From DATKDF01 sp963752045 (GTDB lineage Bacteria; Acidobacteriota; Vicinamibacteria; Vicinamibacterales; SCN-69-37): 64,000 bases of DNA. Both the position numbers and the translations under genes were made by a program. The notes under the pieces were generated by a model. That model was not told where the DNA came from. It saw nothing but the letters and a program-made list of their open reading frames with translations, and made no database searches. The number at the start of each line of letters is the position of its first letter. Position 1 is the first letter of the stretch. Where the stretch lies: the NCBI GenBank assembly GCA_963752045.1, contig CAVVWN010000008.1:1240001-1304000 (forward strand). Reading direction: 5' to 3'. Below, piece by piece: positions 18,761 to 28,629 of this stretch.

Positions 18761-20184
18761 CGGGCTTCACGTGGGCACCGGGTTCACCGCTCGTCCTCGA
18801 GGCTGGCCTGTTCGCGCTGGTTGTTCTTACGCTGCTGGCCGGGCTCTTCGGCAGGCGCGACGGCGGGTCGGCAGGGTGGCTGGCCTTCACCGGCCTGCTG
18901 GCGCTCCTCGTCGCGTCGCTTGCGGCCGAGCCGGGCGGCTCGGCATTCGGAGGCAGCTTCGTCGTCGACGAGCTTGCGCTCTTCGGCAAGCGGCTGTTCC
19001 TGGGATCGGCCGCTATCAGCGTGCTCGCGACGCTCGGCGGGGCGGGAGCTGCGGGAAGGCGGACGGCCGAGTATCACGTGATGCTCCTGGCGTCGCTTCT
19101 CGGCATGCTCGTGCTGGCGTCGGCACGCGAGCTGATACTGCTCTTTGTGGCATTCGAGCTGATGTCGATCCCGTTGTACGTGCTCACGGGTTTCCGCAAA
19201 GGCGACGGCCTGGGGCCCGAGGCCGCGCTGAAGTTCTTCCTCGTGGGCACGGTGTCGTCGGCGGTCCTGCTCTACGGGCTGTCGTTCGTCTACGGCGTGG
19301 CTGGCACCACCGAGATGTCGGCGCTGCCGGGTGCGCTCGCCACGGGCGATCCGCTCATCATGCTGGGGATGGGTCTGGTGCTCGCCGGACTGGGTTTCAA
19401 GATCGCCGCCATCCCGTTCCACATGTGGGTGCCGGACACGTACGAAGCGGCCGGGGCGCCGTTTGTGGCCTGGCTGTCGGTTGCGCCAAAGGCTGCCGGC
19501 TTCATCGCGATCTTCAGGCTGTATCTGGAGGGCGCCGGGACGGCCGCCCTGGCGTGGGTTCCGGTGGCCTCGACGCTTGCCGCGGTGAGCATCGTCGCCG
19601 GAAATCTGATGGCGATTCCTCAGCACAACATCAAGCGGATGCTTGCGTATTCGGGAATTGCGCACATCGGCTATTTGCTCCTCGGTTTCGCGGCGGCATC
19701 GGCCGAGGGCGCCGGCATGGTGCTGTTCTATCTGGTCGCCTACCTCTTCGGGAACATGGGCGCGTTCCTTGTCGTTCATGCCGTGGCCCGGTCGGAGGGG
19801 TCCGACGATTTCGACGCCTACCGCGGGCTCGCGCAGCGGTCGCCGATGCTTGCGCTGAGCCTGCTGGTCTTTCTGCTGTCGCTCGGCGGCATTCCGTTCG
19901 TGGCGGGCTTCTGGGCGAAGCTCTATATCTTCTGGGCGATCGTCGAGCAGGGCATGTACGGCCTGGCGTTTCTTGGTGCCGTGCTCACGGTAGTGGCGCT
20001 GTACTACTACCTGGTCGTCGCGCGGTACATGTACATCGAGCCGCCCGTGCGCCTGGGGGCCGTGCCGATTCCCTCACCGCTCTCGGCTGCCATCGGCATC
20101 TGTGCGGCCGGCGTCGTGATCATGGGCGTCTATCCCGGCCCGTGGGTCGATGCGATGCTGCGCATCGCGCGGTCCTTTTTCTGA
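18757..20184 (+). CDS. nuoN: NADH-quinone oxidoreductase subunit N (antiporter-like)
   Basis: The 475-residue proton-pumping subunit carries LFVAFELMSIPLYVLTGFRKGD, GFKIAAIPFHMWVPDTYEAAGAPF and HNIKRMLAYSGIAHIGYLLLG. The start is the GTG at 18757 overlapping the nuoM stop. It is the last gene of the operon. Its 3' end overlaps the 3' end of the convergent glycosyltransferase gene by 111 bases. Confidence 0.96.
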   Translation: MTGFTWAPGSPLVLEAGLFALVVLTLLAGLFGRRDGGSAGWLAFTGLLALLVASLAAEPGGSAFGGSFVVDELALFGKRLFLGSAAISVLATLGGAGAAGRRTAEYHVMLLASLLGMLVLASARELILLFVAFELMSIPLYVLTGFRKGDGLGPEAALKFFLVGTVSSAVLLYGLSFVYGVAGTTEMSALPGALATGDPLIMLGMGLVLAGLGFKIAAIPFHMWVPDTYEAAGAPFVAWLSVAPKAAGFIAIFRLYLEGAGTAALAWVPVASTLAAVSIVAGNLMAIPQHNIKRMLAYSGIAHIGYLLLGFAAASAEGAGMVLFYLVAYLFGNMGAFLVVHAVARSEGSDDFDAYRGLAQRSPMLALSLLVFLLSLGGIPFVAGFWAKLYIFWAIVEQGMYGLAFLGAVLTVVALYYYLVVARYMYIEPPVRLGAVPIPSPLSAAIGICAAGVVIMGVYPGPWVDAMLRIARSFF

Positions 20185-20931
20185 GAACGCGTCGTCAGAC
20201 AGGCTGGCGGCTACTGCGCCTGACCGCACCCTCCGGCGGATGGCCAGAAGTTCCCGCGTCATACCCACCGTGTCCTTGAGGGGGGAAATCCTCGAGACGG
20301 CTTCGTAGCGCCAGTCCACCGGGACTTCGCGAATCCGCAGCCCGAGGGCGCGCGCAACCGCGAGCACCTCGACGTCGAAGGCCCACCCGGAGGTCTGCAC
20401 CAGCGGAAACACCAGCCGGGCGGCGCGGGCCGAGAACATCTTGAAGCCGCACTGCGTGTCCGCGATGCCGGCGAGCGTCGTCGCCCGTACCAGCCAGTTG
20501 AACGCGCGGCCCATCAGATGCCGGTACGCCGGCTCCCCGATGCGGCGGGCGCCAGGCACCTCCCGGCTGCCAATCGCGATGTCGCACGTGGCCGGTACTA
20601 CGGCGAGAAACCTGCTGATCTGTGCCGGTGGCGTGGACAGGTCGGCGTCGCACATGAAGCGCAGATCGCCCCGTGCCGCCGCCATGCCGGCCGCCACCGC
20701 GCCGCCCTTGCCCCTGTGCGGCTCCCGCTGCACGACGATGCGCGGGTCGTTCGAAGCAGCAGTCTCGGCGAGACGAGCCGTGTCGTCGGCCGACCCGTCA
20801 TCGACGATGCGGATCTCCCAGGACGGAGTGAGTTCCGGAAGGCACTGGGACAGTGCATCGATGGCGCGCACAATCCGTGCGTGCTCGTTGAACGCTGGAA
20901 CCACGACCGAAAGCAGAACGGGCGGCGCCAT
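20074..20931 (-). CDS. Family 2 glycosyltransferase (dolichyl/polyprenyl-phosphate sugar synthase-like)
   Basis: This GT-A enzyme of about 285 residues has LSVVVPAFNEHARI at the N-terminus, VDDGSADDT (about 44-52), CDADLSTPP (about 94-102, the metal-binding DxD) and TQCGFKMFSARAARLVFP. These are typical of polyprenyl-phosphate glucosyl- or mannosyltransferases. It has no membrane helices. It starts at the end of the GT83 gene (TGATG junction), suggesting that it makes the lipid-linked sugar donor for that transferase. The last 35-40 residues lie over nuoN and look unconserved, so the functional protein may end before the overlap. Confidence 0.85.
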   Translation of the reverse strand: MAPPVLLSVVVPAFNEHARIVRAIDALSQCLPELTPSWEIRIVDDGSADDTARLAETAASNDPRIVVQREPHRGKGGAVAAGMAAARGDLRFMCDADLSTPPAQISRFLAVVPATCDIAIGSREVPGARRIGEPAYRHLMGRAFNWLVRATTLAGIADTQCGFKMFSARAARLVFPLVQTSGWAFDVEVLAVARALGLRIREVPVDWRYEAVSRISPLKDTVGMTRELLAIRRRVRSGAVAASLSDDAFSEKGPRDAQHRIDPRAGIDAHDHDAGRTDADGSRER

Positions 20932-22748
20932 CACCGAATCGTGTCGGTCGAGATGAGCTTGCCGCCGGCAGCTGCGGCCGGCTCGAGGCAGCGCACGTAC
21001 CGCGGCGGCACGCTCAGGATGTCGCCGTTCTCAAAGGCCAAACCCATATCGAGAGGGGAGTCCGTCAAGGCGCGGCCGGCGTCGAGCGCCGGCAGGCCCA
21101 ACTGCTGTCGAACGGAGAGCCATCGTGCGCGAGTCATCACGGTCGGTCCCTGGGCGGCCGGGTCGTCCGAAAAGAGCTGCCCACGAACGCGCTCGAGCAC
21201 GTCGCCAGTCGTGTCCAAGGGCCCGAGGCGCAACAGGTAGTACGCATAACTGTGCGACATCGGATCCGGGGCCGGGGTGTAGGCGCCGGTCCGCCGCCCA
21301 TCGCTCGAGGCAGCAAGGGCCGTCGCGCATTCGGTGAACGCGGCAAGGGGGCGGTCAGTCGAGCGTGCCTGTTCGAGGTGCCGTGCGTAGGCCGGGAGCG
21401 GGAGGGCCAGGAGCAGGGCGGCCGCCGTGGCGACCGCGACGGCAACGCGAATCTGGGCCGTGGCGACCAGCAGCAGCAGCGCCACGACAGCCGGGCGAAC
21501 GGCCGACGAGTTCCGGAACAGCCGGACGCCGAACGGCTCGACGTGGACCGGCCCGATCCACAGCGTCCAGGCCGAGAGGAGCAGCAGGAGGAGGGAAAGG
21601 CCGAGGAGCAGCGACTGGTACCTGCGCGTGCGACCTGCCACTCGAGTGACGAGCTCGCGTGCGGCGAGGCCTTTGCCGGCCGACGTCGCAAGCCACACGC
21701 AGGCGGCAACCGCGAGGCCGCCCGAGAGCGAGAGCGGCGGCAGAAACGGGAAGAGATAGTGCTGGAGCTTCGAGTGGCTCAGAGAGAGCAGGGGCACCGG
21801 GATGACCCACCAGAGCGTGACCAGGCGCGCGGTCAAATCTCCGCGCAGGGCCTTCCACAGGAGCACCGGGGCGCCTGCGGCGACGAACCAGGCGCTTCCC
21901 GAGGCCTGCAGCTCAGACCAGGTGTGGCTCACGTAGTAGTGCCACGGTTGCAGGTGAGTCGGGTCCACACCGGTCGTCATGCGCCTCAGGACCTGCTGAC
22001 CCAGCAGTTCCTGCCAGAACACGCGCCCGTAGACGACGGTCTCGTAGACGAACCAGGGCACGATGAGCAGGCACGCGGCGGTCACAGGCCGGACCCACTC
22101 TGACGAGCGGCGCCAGAGTGCCGTTGCGCCGCCCGGCCGCCACAGCCATGCGGCGAGAGCGATCGCGGGCAGCGGGAGGACCGCGACGTATTTGGTCATG
22201 AAGCCGAGCACGAAGTACAGCGAGAAGGCCCAGGCATGGCGGCCGCTCGCTGAGTCGCCATCGGCCCATCGCAGGGCGTGCCAGAGTCCACCGGCGTACG
22301 CCAGCACGAGGGCGGCCTCCATGTTGTTGCTGCGAAAGCCGTGATCGAAAACGAGCGGGGCGTACACCACGAGCAGCAGGAGAGACGTCGCGGCGCAGGC
22401 CGGGCCGGCAAGGCGGAAACCAAAGAGGAAGACGTAGGCGAGCGCCGCCGTGCCGAAGACGGCGTCGAGGAACCGCATGCCGAGCTCGTTTCTCGGAAGG
22501 GCCCCGGCTTTCATCAGCCCGGCGACGAGCCAGATCTTGAGCGGGGGCTTCTCGAGAAACTCGAGGTCAGTCGGGATGTAGCGAGGCGTGGTCCAGTCGC
22601 CGCCGTCGAGCATTCGCTCCACGGCGTACGAGTAGATCGCCTCGTCGTTGCGCATGTCGGTTCTGCCCAGGCCGATGAAGAGAGGGCCGGCGCACATCGC
22701 AAGCGAAAGAACGAAGATGATCCGGACGGGCCACGACAGTGGTACCAC
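20931..22748 (-). CDS. ArnT/PMT-type membrane glycosyltransferase (GT83/GT39)
   Basis: This 605-residue integral membrane protein has about 12 helices. The first periplasmic loop has the catalytic acidic pair in RNDEAIYSYAVERML (D35, E36). LEFLEKPPLKIWLVA follows, the lysine/proline motif conserved in ArnT and protein mannosyltransferases. Such enzymes move a sugar from a polyprenyl-phosphate donor to lipid A or other surface acceptors. It is followed immediately by the soluble GT2 gene. The start is a GTG at 22748. Confidence 0.88.
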   Translation of the reverse strand: MVPLSWPVRIIFVLSLAMCAGPLFIGLGRTDMRNDEAIYSYAVERMLDGGDWTTPRYIPTDLEFLEKPPLKIWLVAGLMKAGALPRNELGMRFLDAVFGTAALAYVFLFGFRLAGPACAATSLLLLVVYAPLVFDHGFRSNNMEAALVLAYAGGLWHALRWADGDSASGRHAWAFSLYFVLGFMTKYVAVLPLPAIALAAWLWRPGGATALWRRSSEWVRPVTAACLLIVPWFVYETVVYGRVFWQELLGQQVLRRMTTGVDPTHLQPWHYYVSHTWSELQASGSAWFVAAGAPVLLWKALRGDLTARLVTLWWVIPVPLLSLSHSKLQHYLFPFLPPLSLSGGLAVAACVWLATSAGKGLAARELVTRVAGRTRRYQSLLLGLSLLLLLLSAWTLWIGPVHVEPFGVRLFRNSSAVRPAVVALLLLVATAQIRVAVAVATAAALLLALPLPAYARHLEQARSTDRPLAAFTECATALAASSDGRRTGAYTPAPDPMSHSYAYYLLRLGPLDTTGDVLERVRGQLFSDDPAAQGPTVMTRARWLSVRQQLGLPALDAGRALTDSPLDMGLAFENGDILSVPPRYVRCLEPAAAAGGKLISTDTIR

Positions 22749-22808
22749 AGGAAGTTCCAGGAACAGGCAGCGCGGCGGAGTGTACCACGACCGCTGCCCG
22801 GGTCCTCG

Positions 22809-23198
22809 TCAGACGACGTCTGGAACGGAACGGAGGTGCGCGATCAGGTTCTCGACCGCCCGGCGGGTCCGGGCGTCTTCCAGGACGAACTCGAAGCCGG
22901 TCAGGTGCGCCGGCGTGCCACTGGGACTGACCACAGGACGGGAATGTGTCGCACGGCCCGTGACAAGCAGGGAGACGCCGTCGTCCCGCGTGAACAGGAA
23001 CTCATGGATGTCGCCGTCGGGAAACGCGATTGGCGCCTTGATGGCGAAACCGCCCGTGCTGACGTCGCACGTGAGCACCGGCACGTTGAGCGAGACGAAC
23101 TGGCTGTGGAGCTCCTCCAGGATGGAGATCCTCGGAAAACGGCGGCGGTCTCCGTCAAACGGGGCCTGGCTGGGGGCGTCTGGAATGCCGTGCATCAC
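22809..23198 (-). CDS. PilZ-domain protein (probable c-di-GMP receptor)
   Basis: The 129-residue single-domain protein has the PilZ binding motifs RRRFPR at 18-23 and DVSTGG at 45-50, in the right order and spacing. The domain covers almost the whole chain, so it probably acts as a small cytoplasmic adaptor. The gene lies alone between a glycosyltransferase and a cytochrome on the same strand, which does not identify its partner. Confidence 0.88.
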   Translation of the reverse strand: MMHGIPDAPSQAPFDGDRRRFPRISILEELHSQFVSLNVPVLTCDVSTGGFAIKAPIAFPDGDIHEFLFTRDDGVSLLVTGRATHSRPVVSPSGTPAHLTGFEFVLEDARTRRAVENLIAHLRSVPDVV

Positions 23199-23261
23199 TG
23201 CCTCTCCGCCTGAGTCTCGGCCGGAGAGGCCACCTCCTGCAGGGCGCCCTCGAACGAAGCC

Positions 23262-23732
23262 CTACTGCACGCGGTGGACGAGGGAGACGAGGGCCGCGTA
23301 GATGAAGGTCTTGTAGTTCGGGCTCTCTTCGTTGTGGCACCTCGTACAGGACTTCTCGGTAAGGGTGTCGGTCCGAGCGGTCGCGGGACTGCCGGCCTTG
23401 GCCGCCTCGACATGTGCGCGACCCGCGCCGTGACACGCCTCGCACTGCACGTTCGGGAACTTGGGGTTGTCGTTCGACGCAGTCAGCATGGCCGCAGTGT
23501 CCGTCACGTGGCAGCGGACGCACTTGCCGCTCGAGCGGTCGGACCCCGAGAGCTTGTCGAGCGCGCGGGCATGTTTGGTGGTCGACCAGGCCTGGTAGTA
23601 GTTGAGGTGGCACTCCCGGCACGCGTCGGCTCCGACGAAGGCGTCGGGCTGCTGGGGGGCAGATGCGGGGGTGGCAGAGACAACCGCCACACTGACGCTC
23701 GTGAGCATGACCAGGATGAACGCGCGGATCAT
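23262..23732 (-). CDS. Exported tetraheme c-type cytochrome
   Basis: The 156-residue protein has a signal peptide (about residues 1-24, cleaved near ATPASA) and four CxxCH heme motifs at 38-42, 71-75, 97-101 and 129-133. The spacing resembles cytochrome c554-type and related periplasmic electron carriers. The ATG at 23732 is preceded by a strong AAGGAGG ribosome site, so I reject the longer open frame upstream. No partner oxidoreductase is adjacent, so the electron donor and acceptor are unknown. Confidence 0.92.
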   Translation of the reverse strand: MIRAFILVMLTSVSVAVVSATPASAPQQPDAFVGADACRECHLNYYQAWSTTKHARALDKLSGSDRSSGKCVRCHVTDTAAMLTASNDNPKFPNVQCEACHGAGRAHVEAAKAGSPATARTDTLTEKSCTRCHNEESPNYKTFIYAALVSLVHRVQ

Positions 23733-23802
23733 GGAGGCCTCCTTCCGCGGACGTACTACAAGGATTCTCCGCCCGCGGCCTGTGGGTGTCAATGCGTATC
23801 GG

Positions 23803-24381
23803 TCAGCGGGGGATACTGATTGGGGCAGCGGCCATCTGCCAGTCGCGAATCGCGTCGATCGGGTAGAGCAGCATCACGATGTTCAGCGTGAGGTTGTCAC
23901 GGAGCATGGCAAGCATCGCGAGCTCAACCAGCACGACGAACAGGACGCTCTGCCACACGCGCAGCCGTGCAGCCAGGAGGAAGCCGATTGCCATCATTAC
24001 GACGTCCCCGATCGAGTTGACGATGCTGTCGCCTTCGTAGCCGAGCGCCATCGTCACCGCGCGGTAGCGGTTAATGATGATGGGTGAATTCTCGAGCACT
24101 TCCCAGCCGACTTCGAGCAGCACGGCCCAGAGGGCGCGCGTCGGGACCGGCAGGGACCGCGCCACGAGCCAGAGAATCGCGTAGAAGGCCACTCCGTGCA
24201 GCACGTGCGAGAAGGAGTACGGATCGGCGAAGCGCTGCGACATCTCGGCGCTCCAGATGTCGGATTCCCAGAGCGCGAACTGGCCGTCCGGCCCGAGCAC
24301 GAGACGGCCCATCCAGAGCTCAGCCGCCACGAGGCCGAGGATCATGACCAGGCTGGCGATGACGAGTGTTCGTGTGGACAT
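23803..24381 (-). CDS. UPF0314/DUF2585-family membrane protein
   Basis: The 192-residue protein has about five hydrophobic segments. It carries the family core VGWEVLENSPIIINRYR followed by GDSIVNSIGDVVMM, which I recognise from UPF0314 (DUF2585) proteins. The function is unknown. I chose the ATG at 24381 (MSTRTLVIASLVM), because the upstream part of the frame is arginine-rich and lies over the 3' end of the next gene. Confidence 0.85.
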   Translation of the reverse strand: MSTRTLVIASLVMILGLVAAELWMGRLVLGPDGQFALWESDIWSAEMSQRFADPYSFSHVLHGVAFYAILWLVARSLPVPTRALWAVLLEVGWEVLENSPIIINRYRAVTMALGYEGDSIVNSIGDVVMMAIGFLLAARLRVWQSVLFVVLVELAMLAMLRDNLTLNIVMLLYPIDAIRDWQMAAAPISIPR

Positions 24382-24395
24382 GGCGGCAGGCAGAG

Positions 24396-25619
24396 TCAGC
24401 GTGTGTGCCGGATGCGCCAGATGACGTTGCCGCCGTCGTCGGAGACGAGGAGCGAACCGTCCGGAAGCTCGAGCAGGCCGACGGGCCGCCCCCACACTTC
24501 CTTCTCGTCGTCGTCGCGCACCACGAAGCCGGAGAGGAAGGGCTCGGACGGTCCGGCAGGCTGCCCGGCGGCGAACGGCACTCGCACGACCTCGTAGCCC
24601 GAGAGGCGCGAGCGGTTGATCGACCCGTGCAGGGCGACGAAGGCATCACGCCGATACTCGGACGGGAACTGCGTGCCCGTGTAGAAGAGGACGCCGAGCG
24701 CGGCCGAGTGCGCCGGCAGCAGCACCTCTGGCGCGATGGCCGCCGCGACGAGGTCGGGCCGCTGGGGCGTGACCGTTGGATCGAGGTTCGCGCCGATGTA
24801 CGAGTAGGGCCATCCGTAGAAGCCGCCCGGCTTGACCGAGGTCAGGAAGTCCGGCGGGACGTCGTCGCCAAGCTGGTCACGTTCGTTGACCGCCGTCCAC
24901 AGGGCGCCCGTCTCGGGATGAAACGCAAGCCCAACGGGGTTGCGCAGCCCGGAGGCGAACACGCGGCGTCCGGTACCGTCCGGATTGAACTCGAGAATGG
25001 CCGCTCGTTCCGGATCCTCATCCGGCGTGGCATTCGTTGCCGAGCCAACCGTCACATACAGTCTCTGGCCGTCGGGATGAGCGATGACGTTCCGCGTCCA
25101 GTGGTTGTAGCCGCGCGTCTGGTTGAGGGGGATGTTCAGGCGTTCGGCGGTGGCTCGGTCGATCGCGCGGTCACTTGGGGGGAGCGCGGCCAGTCGCTCG
25201 GGCTGGGCGGACGCCGTCAACTGGCCGGGTTCGTACGGCACCCGCACCAGTGCATCGTTCATGCCGACGTAGAGGTGACCGGCAAGAAACGCGAGGCCGA
25301 AGGGCCGGTTGAGGTCTTTGAGAAACGTGGAACGGGTTTCGGCTCGCCCGTCGCCGTCCTGGTCGCGGAGCACCGTGACAAGGCCGCGTCGGCTTTCGGC
25401 AAGGAAGACGTCGCCGTTGGGCGCGAGCGCCATGACGCGCGCGTGCTCGAGGTCGTCGGCAAACACATCGACGGCGAATCCGGAGGGCACCGTCGGGCGC
25501 CGTCCCTCGGGAGCCTCCACGACGGTTGTGGGCCTCCGGAACCACGACGTGTGGAAGGGCGGCGGAAGCTGCTGTGCCACGAGGGCCAGCGACACGACGA
25601 CAAGGCGTATGAGGATCAT
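24396..25619 (-). CDS. PQQ-dependent sugar dehydrogenase-like protein (sorbosone/glucose dehydrogenase family)
   Basis: This 407-residue protein has a short signal-like N-terminus (MILIRLVVVSLALVAQQ) and a six-bladed beta-propeller pattern. Blades carry VMALAPNGDVFLAESRRG, NHWTRNVIAHPDGQRLYVTVGS, ASGLRNPVGLAFHPETGALW, KPGGFYGWPY and LLVSDDGG. These match soluble aldose/sorbosone dehydrogenases that oxidise sugars in the periplasm using PQQ. The usual catalytic histidine in the NHW segment is present. The specific substrate is not readable. Confidence 0.85.
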   Translation of the reverse strand: MILIRLVVVSLALVAQQLPPPFHTSWFRRPTTVVEAPEGRRPTVPSGFAVDVFADDLEHARVMALAPNGDVFLAESRRGLVTVLRDQDGDGRAETRSTFLKDLNRPFGLAFLAGHLYVGMNDALVRVPYEPGQLTASAQPERLAALPPSDRAIDRATAERLNIPLNQTRGYNHWTRNVIAHPDGQRLYVTVGSATNATPDEDPERAAILEFNPDGTGRRVFASGLRNPVGLAFHPETGALWTAVNERDQLGDDVPPDFLTSVKPGGFYGWPYSYIGANLDPTVTPQRPDLVAAAIAPEVLLPAHSAALGVLFYTGTQFPSEYRRDAFVALHGSINRSRLSGYEVVRVPFAAGQPAGPSEPFLSGFVVRDDDEKEVWGRPVGLLELPDGSLLVSDDGGNVIWRIRHTR

Positions 25620-25719
25620 CAGGATCGAGCTGTGCGCGATTGGCTCGCCTGGAAATATGTCAGAATCACGGCCCAGTCAAAAGACCTTTCGCGATTTCCG
25701 CCGCAAGGGCAGCCAACTC

Positions 25720-27952
25720 ATGCCGGTCTTTCGTCGAACCGAGATCATCGCCCTGGCGGTCGTGGCCGCCGCCAGCCTGGCGGTGGCCGCCGTGGCGCCA
25801 AGGCCCGCTGCAAGTGGGCTTCACGGCCGGTATTGGAGCGGTCTGGACTGGACGGGCGAGCCGTCTCTCGAGGCATTCGGCGCGCTTCCCACCGCTGCCG
25901 ACTTTCTGGGGCACCTGCCGGCCGCGCATCGGGGCGGCAGCGCCGAGTGGACGGGCTACATCCGCATCGATTCGCCGGGCGTTCACGAGTTCGAGATCGA
26001 ATCTGATGACGGTGGCTGGCTGTTCGTGGCGGAGCGCCTCGTGGCCGATAACGGCGGCACGCACCCGGCAAGGACGGTGCTCGGCCGGATTGACCTGACC
26101 GAGGGGTACCACCCGTTCCGGGTCCGCTACTTTCAGGCTGGGGGCGACCTCGCGTTGCAGGTCTACGCTCGGGCGCCGAATGGCGATCGGCGCCGGCTGA
26201 CTGCCGACGTGCTCGTCGCGTCCGCATCGGCCGTCGAGGCCGGCGATTGGCTGCCGTTCTGGCGTGCGACATCGGTTCTCCTCCCGACGATCTGGGCCGC
26301 TCTCCTGCTGTATGTGCCCGTGCGGCTGGGCCTGCGCGTGATGTGGCGGGAGGTTGCGGCCCTGACGCCGTCCGCCCGGGACCGGAAGGCGGTCGGGTTG
26401 GTCATGGCGGCTGGCGTGGGCCTGATGGCGTGGGGCCTCGACTGGGGTCTGGTGGGGGACCAGTGGGCCGCCGACGAACTGCCACCAGTGTTCGTGCGCG
26501 ACCTCATCGCCAGCCGGCTCGCCGGGGGGTGGTACGACAGAGTACCCCCTGATGCACTACGCCGTGCTCGCGCTCCCGGTCTCGGCGTTCACCACGGCCG
26601 GCGAGATCGGGATACTTGCGGCCGAGAGCCTCACGTCCGCGGCCGCGCAACTTGCCATGATGCGCGTCGTGTCCGTCGTCATGGGGCTCGGCGTGCTCGG
26701 CGCGGTGTACGTGTGCGGCGCCGAGCTTGGCGGCCCCCGGCAGGGGGCTCTGGCCATGCTCGCCCTCATGCTGACGCCGCTCTTTGCCTACTACGGCAAG
26801 GTCGCCAACCTCGACATCCCTGCCCTCTGCTGGTTCGGGTGGGCCATCGTCGGATTCGTCCGCATCCTTCACCGTCAGCGATTGCGCGACTACCTGCTGT
26901 TTGGCGTGATGGCGGCCGCGGCTGTCGCGACCAAAGATCAGGCCTACGCCAACATCGCGCTTCTGATACCGGCCGTGGTGTGGGCGACCGCGCGTGCCTT
27001 CGGGGAGGGGCCATGGTGGCATCGCCTCGGCCGCGCCGTGGTGGATCGGCGGGTCGTCCTGGGCGGGGCGTCCGCGGTCGCCGCATCAGTCGTCTTTCAT
27101 AACCTCGTCTTCAATCTCGACGGATTCGTGTCGCACATGCGCCTGCTCTCGACGCTCGGCGACATCGGCGTGGTGCCGCGCACGGTCGGCGGATATGCGG
27201 ACCTTACGGTGCTCACGCTGCGCCTGTTTCCCTTCGCCTTCGGGTGGCCGATCTTCGCCCTGGTCGTGATTGGCCTCGTGCGGGCGGCGCGGCGTCCCGA
27301 GCGGCGCTGGTGGTTCGTGCTGCTTCTCGTGCCGCTGTCGTTTCACCTCACCTTCACATGGGTGACGCTGTACGTGAACGATCGCTACCTGATGGGGGGC
27401 ATGTTCGTGCTGGCGCTCTTTGCCGGCTCGGCCGCGGGAGACCTGCTGGCCGGGTCGCGCCGGCCGCGGGCGGCCATGGCGGCCGTGGCCGCCGTCTTCG
27501 TCTACTCGGCGCTCAATGCCGCCTCGATCGACATGATGATGGCGCTCGACTCCCGAAATGCGACCCGGGAATGGGTGCGCACGCACGCGCCTGACGGGGC
27601 CAGGGTAGGCATGGTCGGCAGCTATCTGCCGCACTTGGGACCTGGCGTCGAGACGGTCGACCTCCGGCCCGCTCCGGCCGCCGTCGAGAGCAGCCAGCCG
27701 GATTTCGTCGTGGTGAACGATCGCTTTGCGCAGCGGTACCAGGCCGAGCGGTCGGCCGACGGGCGTGAGCTCCTGGCCGGGCTCGCCGACGGTTCCCTCG
27801 GCTACGACGAGGTCTTCCGCCACAGAAGTCGCCTGCCGCGATGGGCGGTCCTCGCCGCCAGTGCGGAGTTCCAGCGGCGTGAAGAGTCCGTGTTGACCAA
27901 CCTCGACAAGGTGAACCCAGAGATGGTCGTCTACCGGCGTCGCGACAGATGA
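25720..27952 (+). CDS. PA14-domain membrane glycosyltransferase (GT39-like), broken by an apparent +1 frameshift
   Basis: The first frame encodes an N-terminal membrane anchor (about residues 7-25), a PA14-like sugar-binding domain (about 30-165, with GRYWSGLDWTGEP and ESDDGGWLFV), and two to three membrane segments. It ends near ASRLAGGWYDR. The next frame continues at base 26543 with YPLMHYAVLALPVSAF and about ten further helices typical of GT39/PMT-like transferases. Deleting one base near 26542 joins them into about 743 residues. An in-frame ATG at 25657 would add 21 residues. It is divergent from the dehydrogenase gene and converges on a GT2 gene. Confidence 0.82.
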
Positions 27953-27960
27953 CCGGCGCC

Positions 27961-28629
27961 CTACCAGATGTGCCGCAAGAGGCACCAGGCGAATGCGGGC
28001 GTCTGCCTGGTGACCGACAGGCTCGACTCCCCGGCGCGCCGTGCCGATTCGTGGGCCGGAACCTGCACGACGCGGAGGCCGCTCTTGAGGGCCTTCAGGA
28101 CCATCTCGAGCTCGATCGTGTGGAGGTCTTCGCGGAGCGAAAGCCGGGCGACGCTGCTCGCCCGGATCGCGCGAAATCCGTTCTGGGTGTCGGTGAGGCT
28201 GACACCGTGGCGCGTGTTGATGACCTGCGTCAGGAAGTTGTTGCCCCAGAGCCGGACGAACATCGTCCAACTGCCAGAGAATTCGTCACTGCCGCCTCGC
28301 ATGCGGCAGCCAATCACCATGTCGGCCTGGTCGGCCACGATCGGCGCGATGAGCGCCGGGATATCGGCGGGATCGTGCGACCCGTCGGCGTCCATCGCCA
28401 CGAGGATGTCGCCGGTGGCCGCTTCGAAACCGCGGCGCAGGGCGTCGCCCTTCCCGCGGCCGCGGTCATCGATGACGGTGAAGCCCGCCTCTCGAAGCCG
28501 CTCGGGCGAGCCATCGGTGCTGTGGCCGTCGACAACGATGACGTCGCCGCCGACGGTGCGAGCACCCAGGGCCACGTCCATGACGACCGACCCCTCGTTG
28601 CGGGCCGGAATGATGACGGTGGTTTTCAT
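27961..28629 (-). CDS. Family 2 glycosyltransferase (DPM1-like)
   Basis: This 222-residue GT-A enzyme has TTVIIPARNEG, VVDGHSTDGS, MDADGSHDP (metal-binding DxD) and TDTQNGFRAIR. Its length and motifs fit soluble polyprenyl-phosphate mannose/glucose synthases that feed membrane GT39-type enzymes. It lies tail to tail with the PA14/GT39-like gene, only 8 bases apart, suggesting a functional pair. Confidence 0.88.
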   Translation of the reverse strand: MKTTVIIPARNEGSVVMDVALGARTVGGDVIVVDGHSTDGSPERLREAGFTVIDDRGRGKGDALRRGFEAATGDILVAMDADGSHDPADIPALIAPIVADQADMVIGCRMRGGSDEFSGSWTMFVRLWGNNFLTQVINTRHGVSLTDTQNGFRAIRASSVARLSLREDLHTIELEMVLKALKSGLRVVQVPAHESARRAGESSLSVTRQTPAFAWCLLRHIW

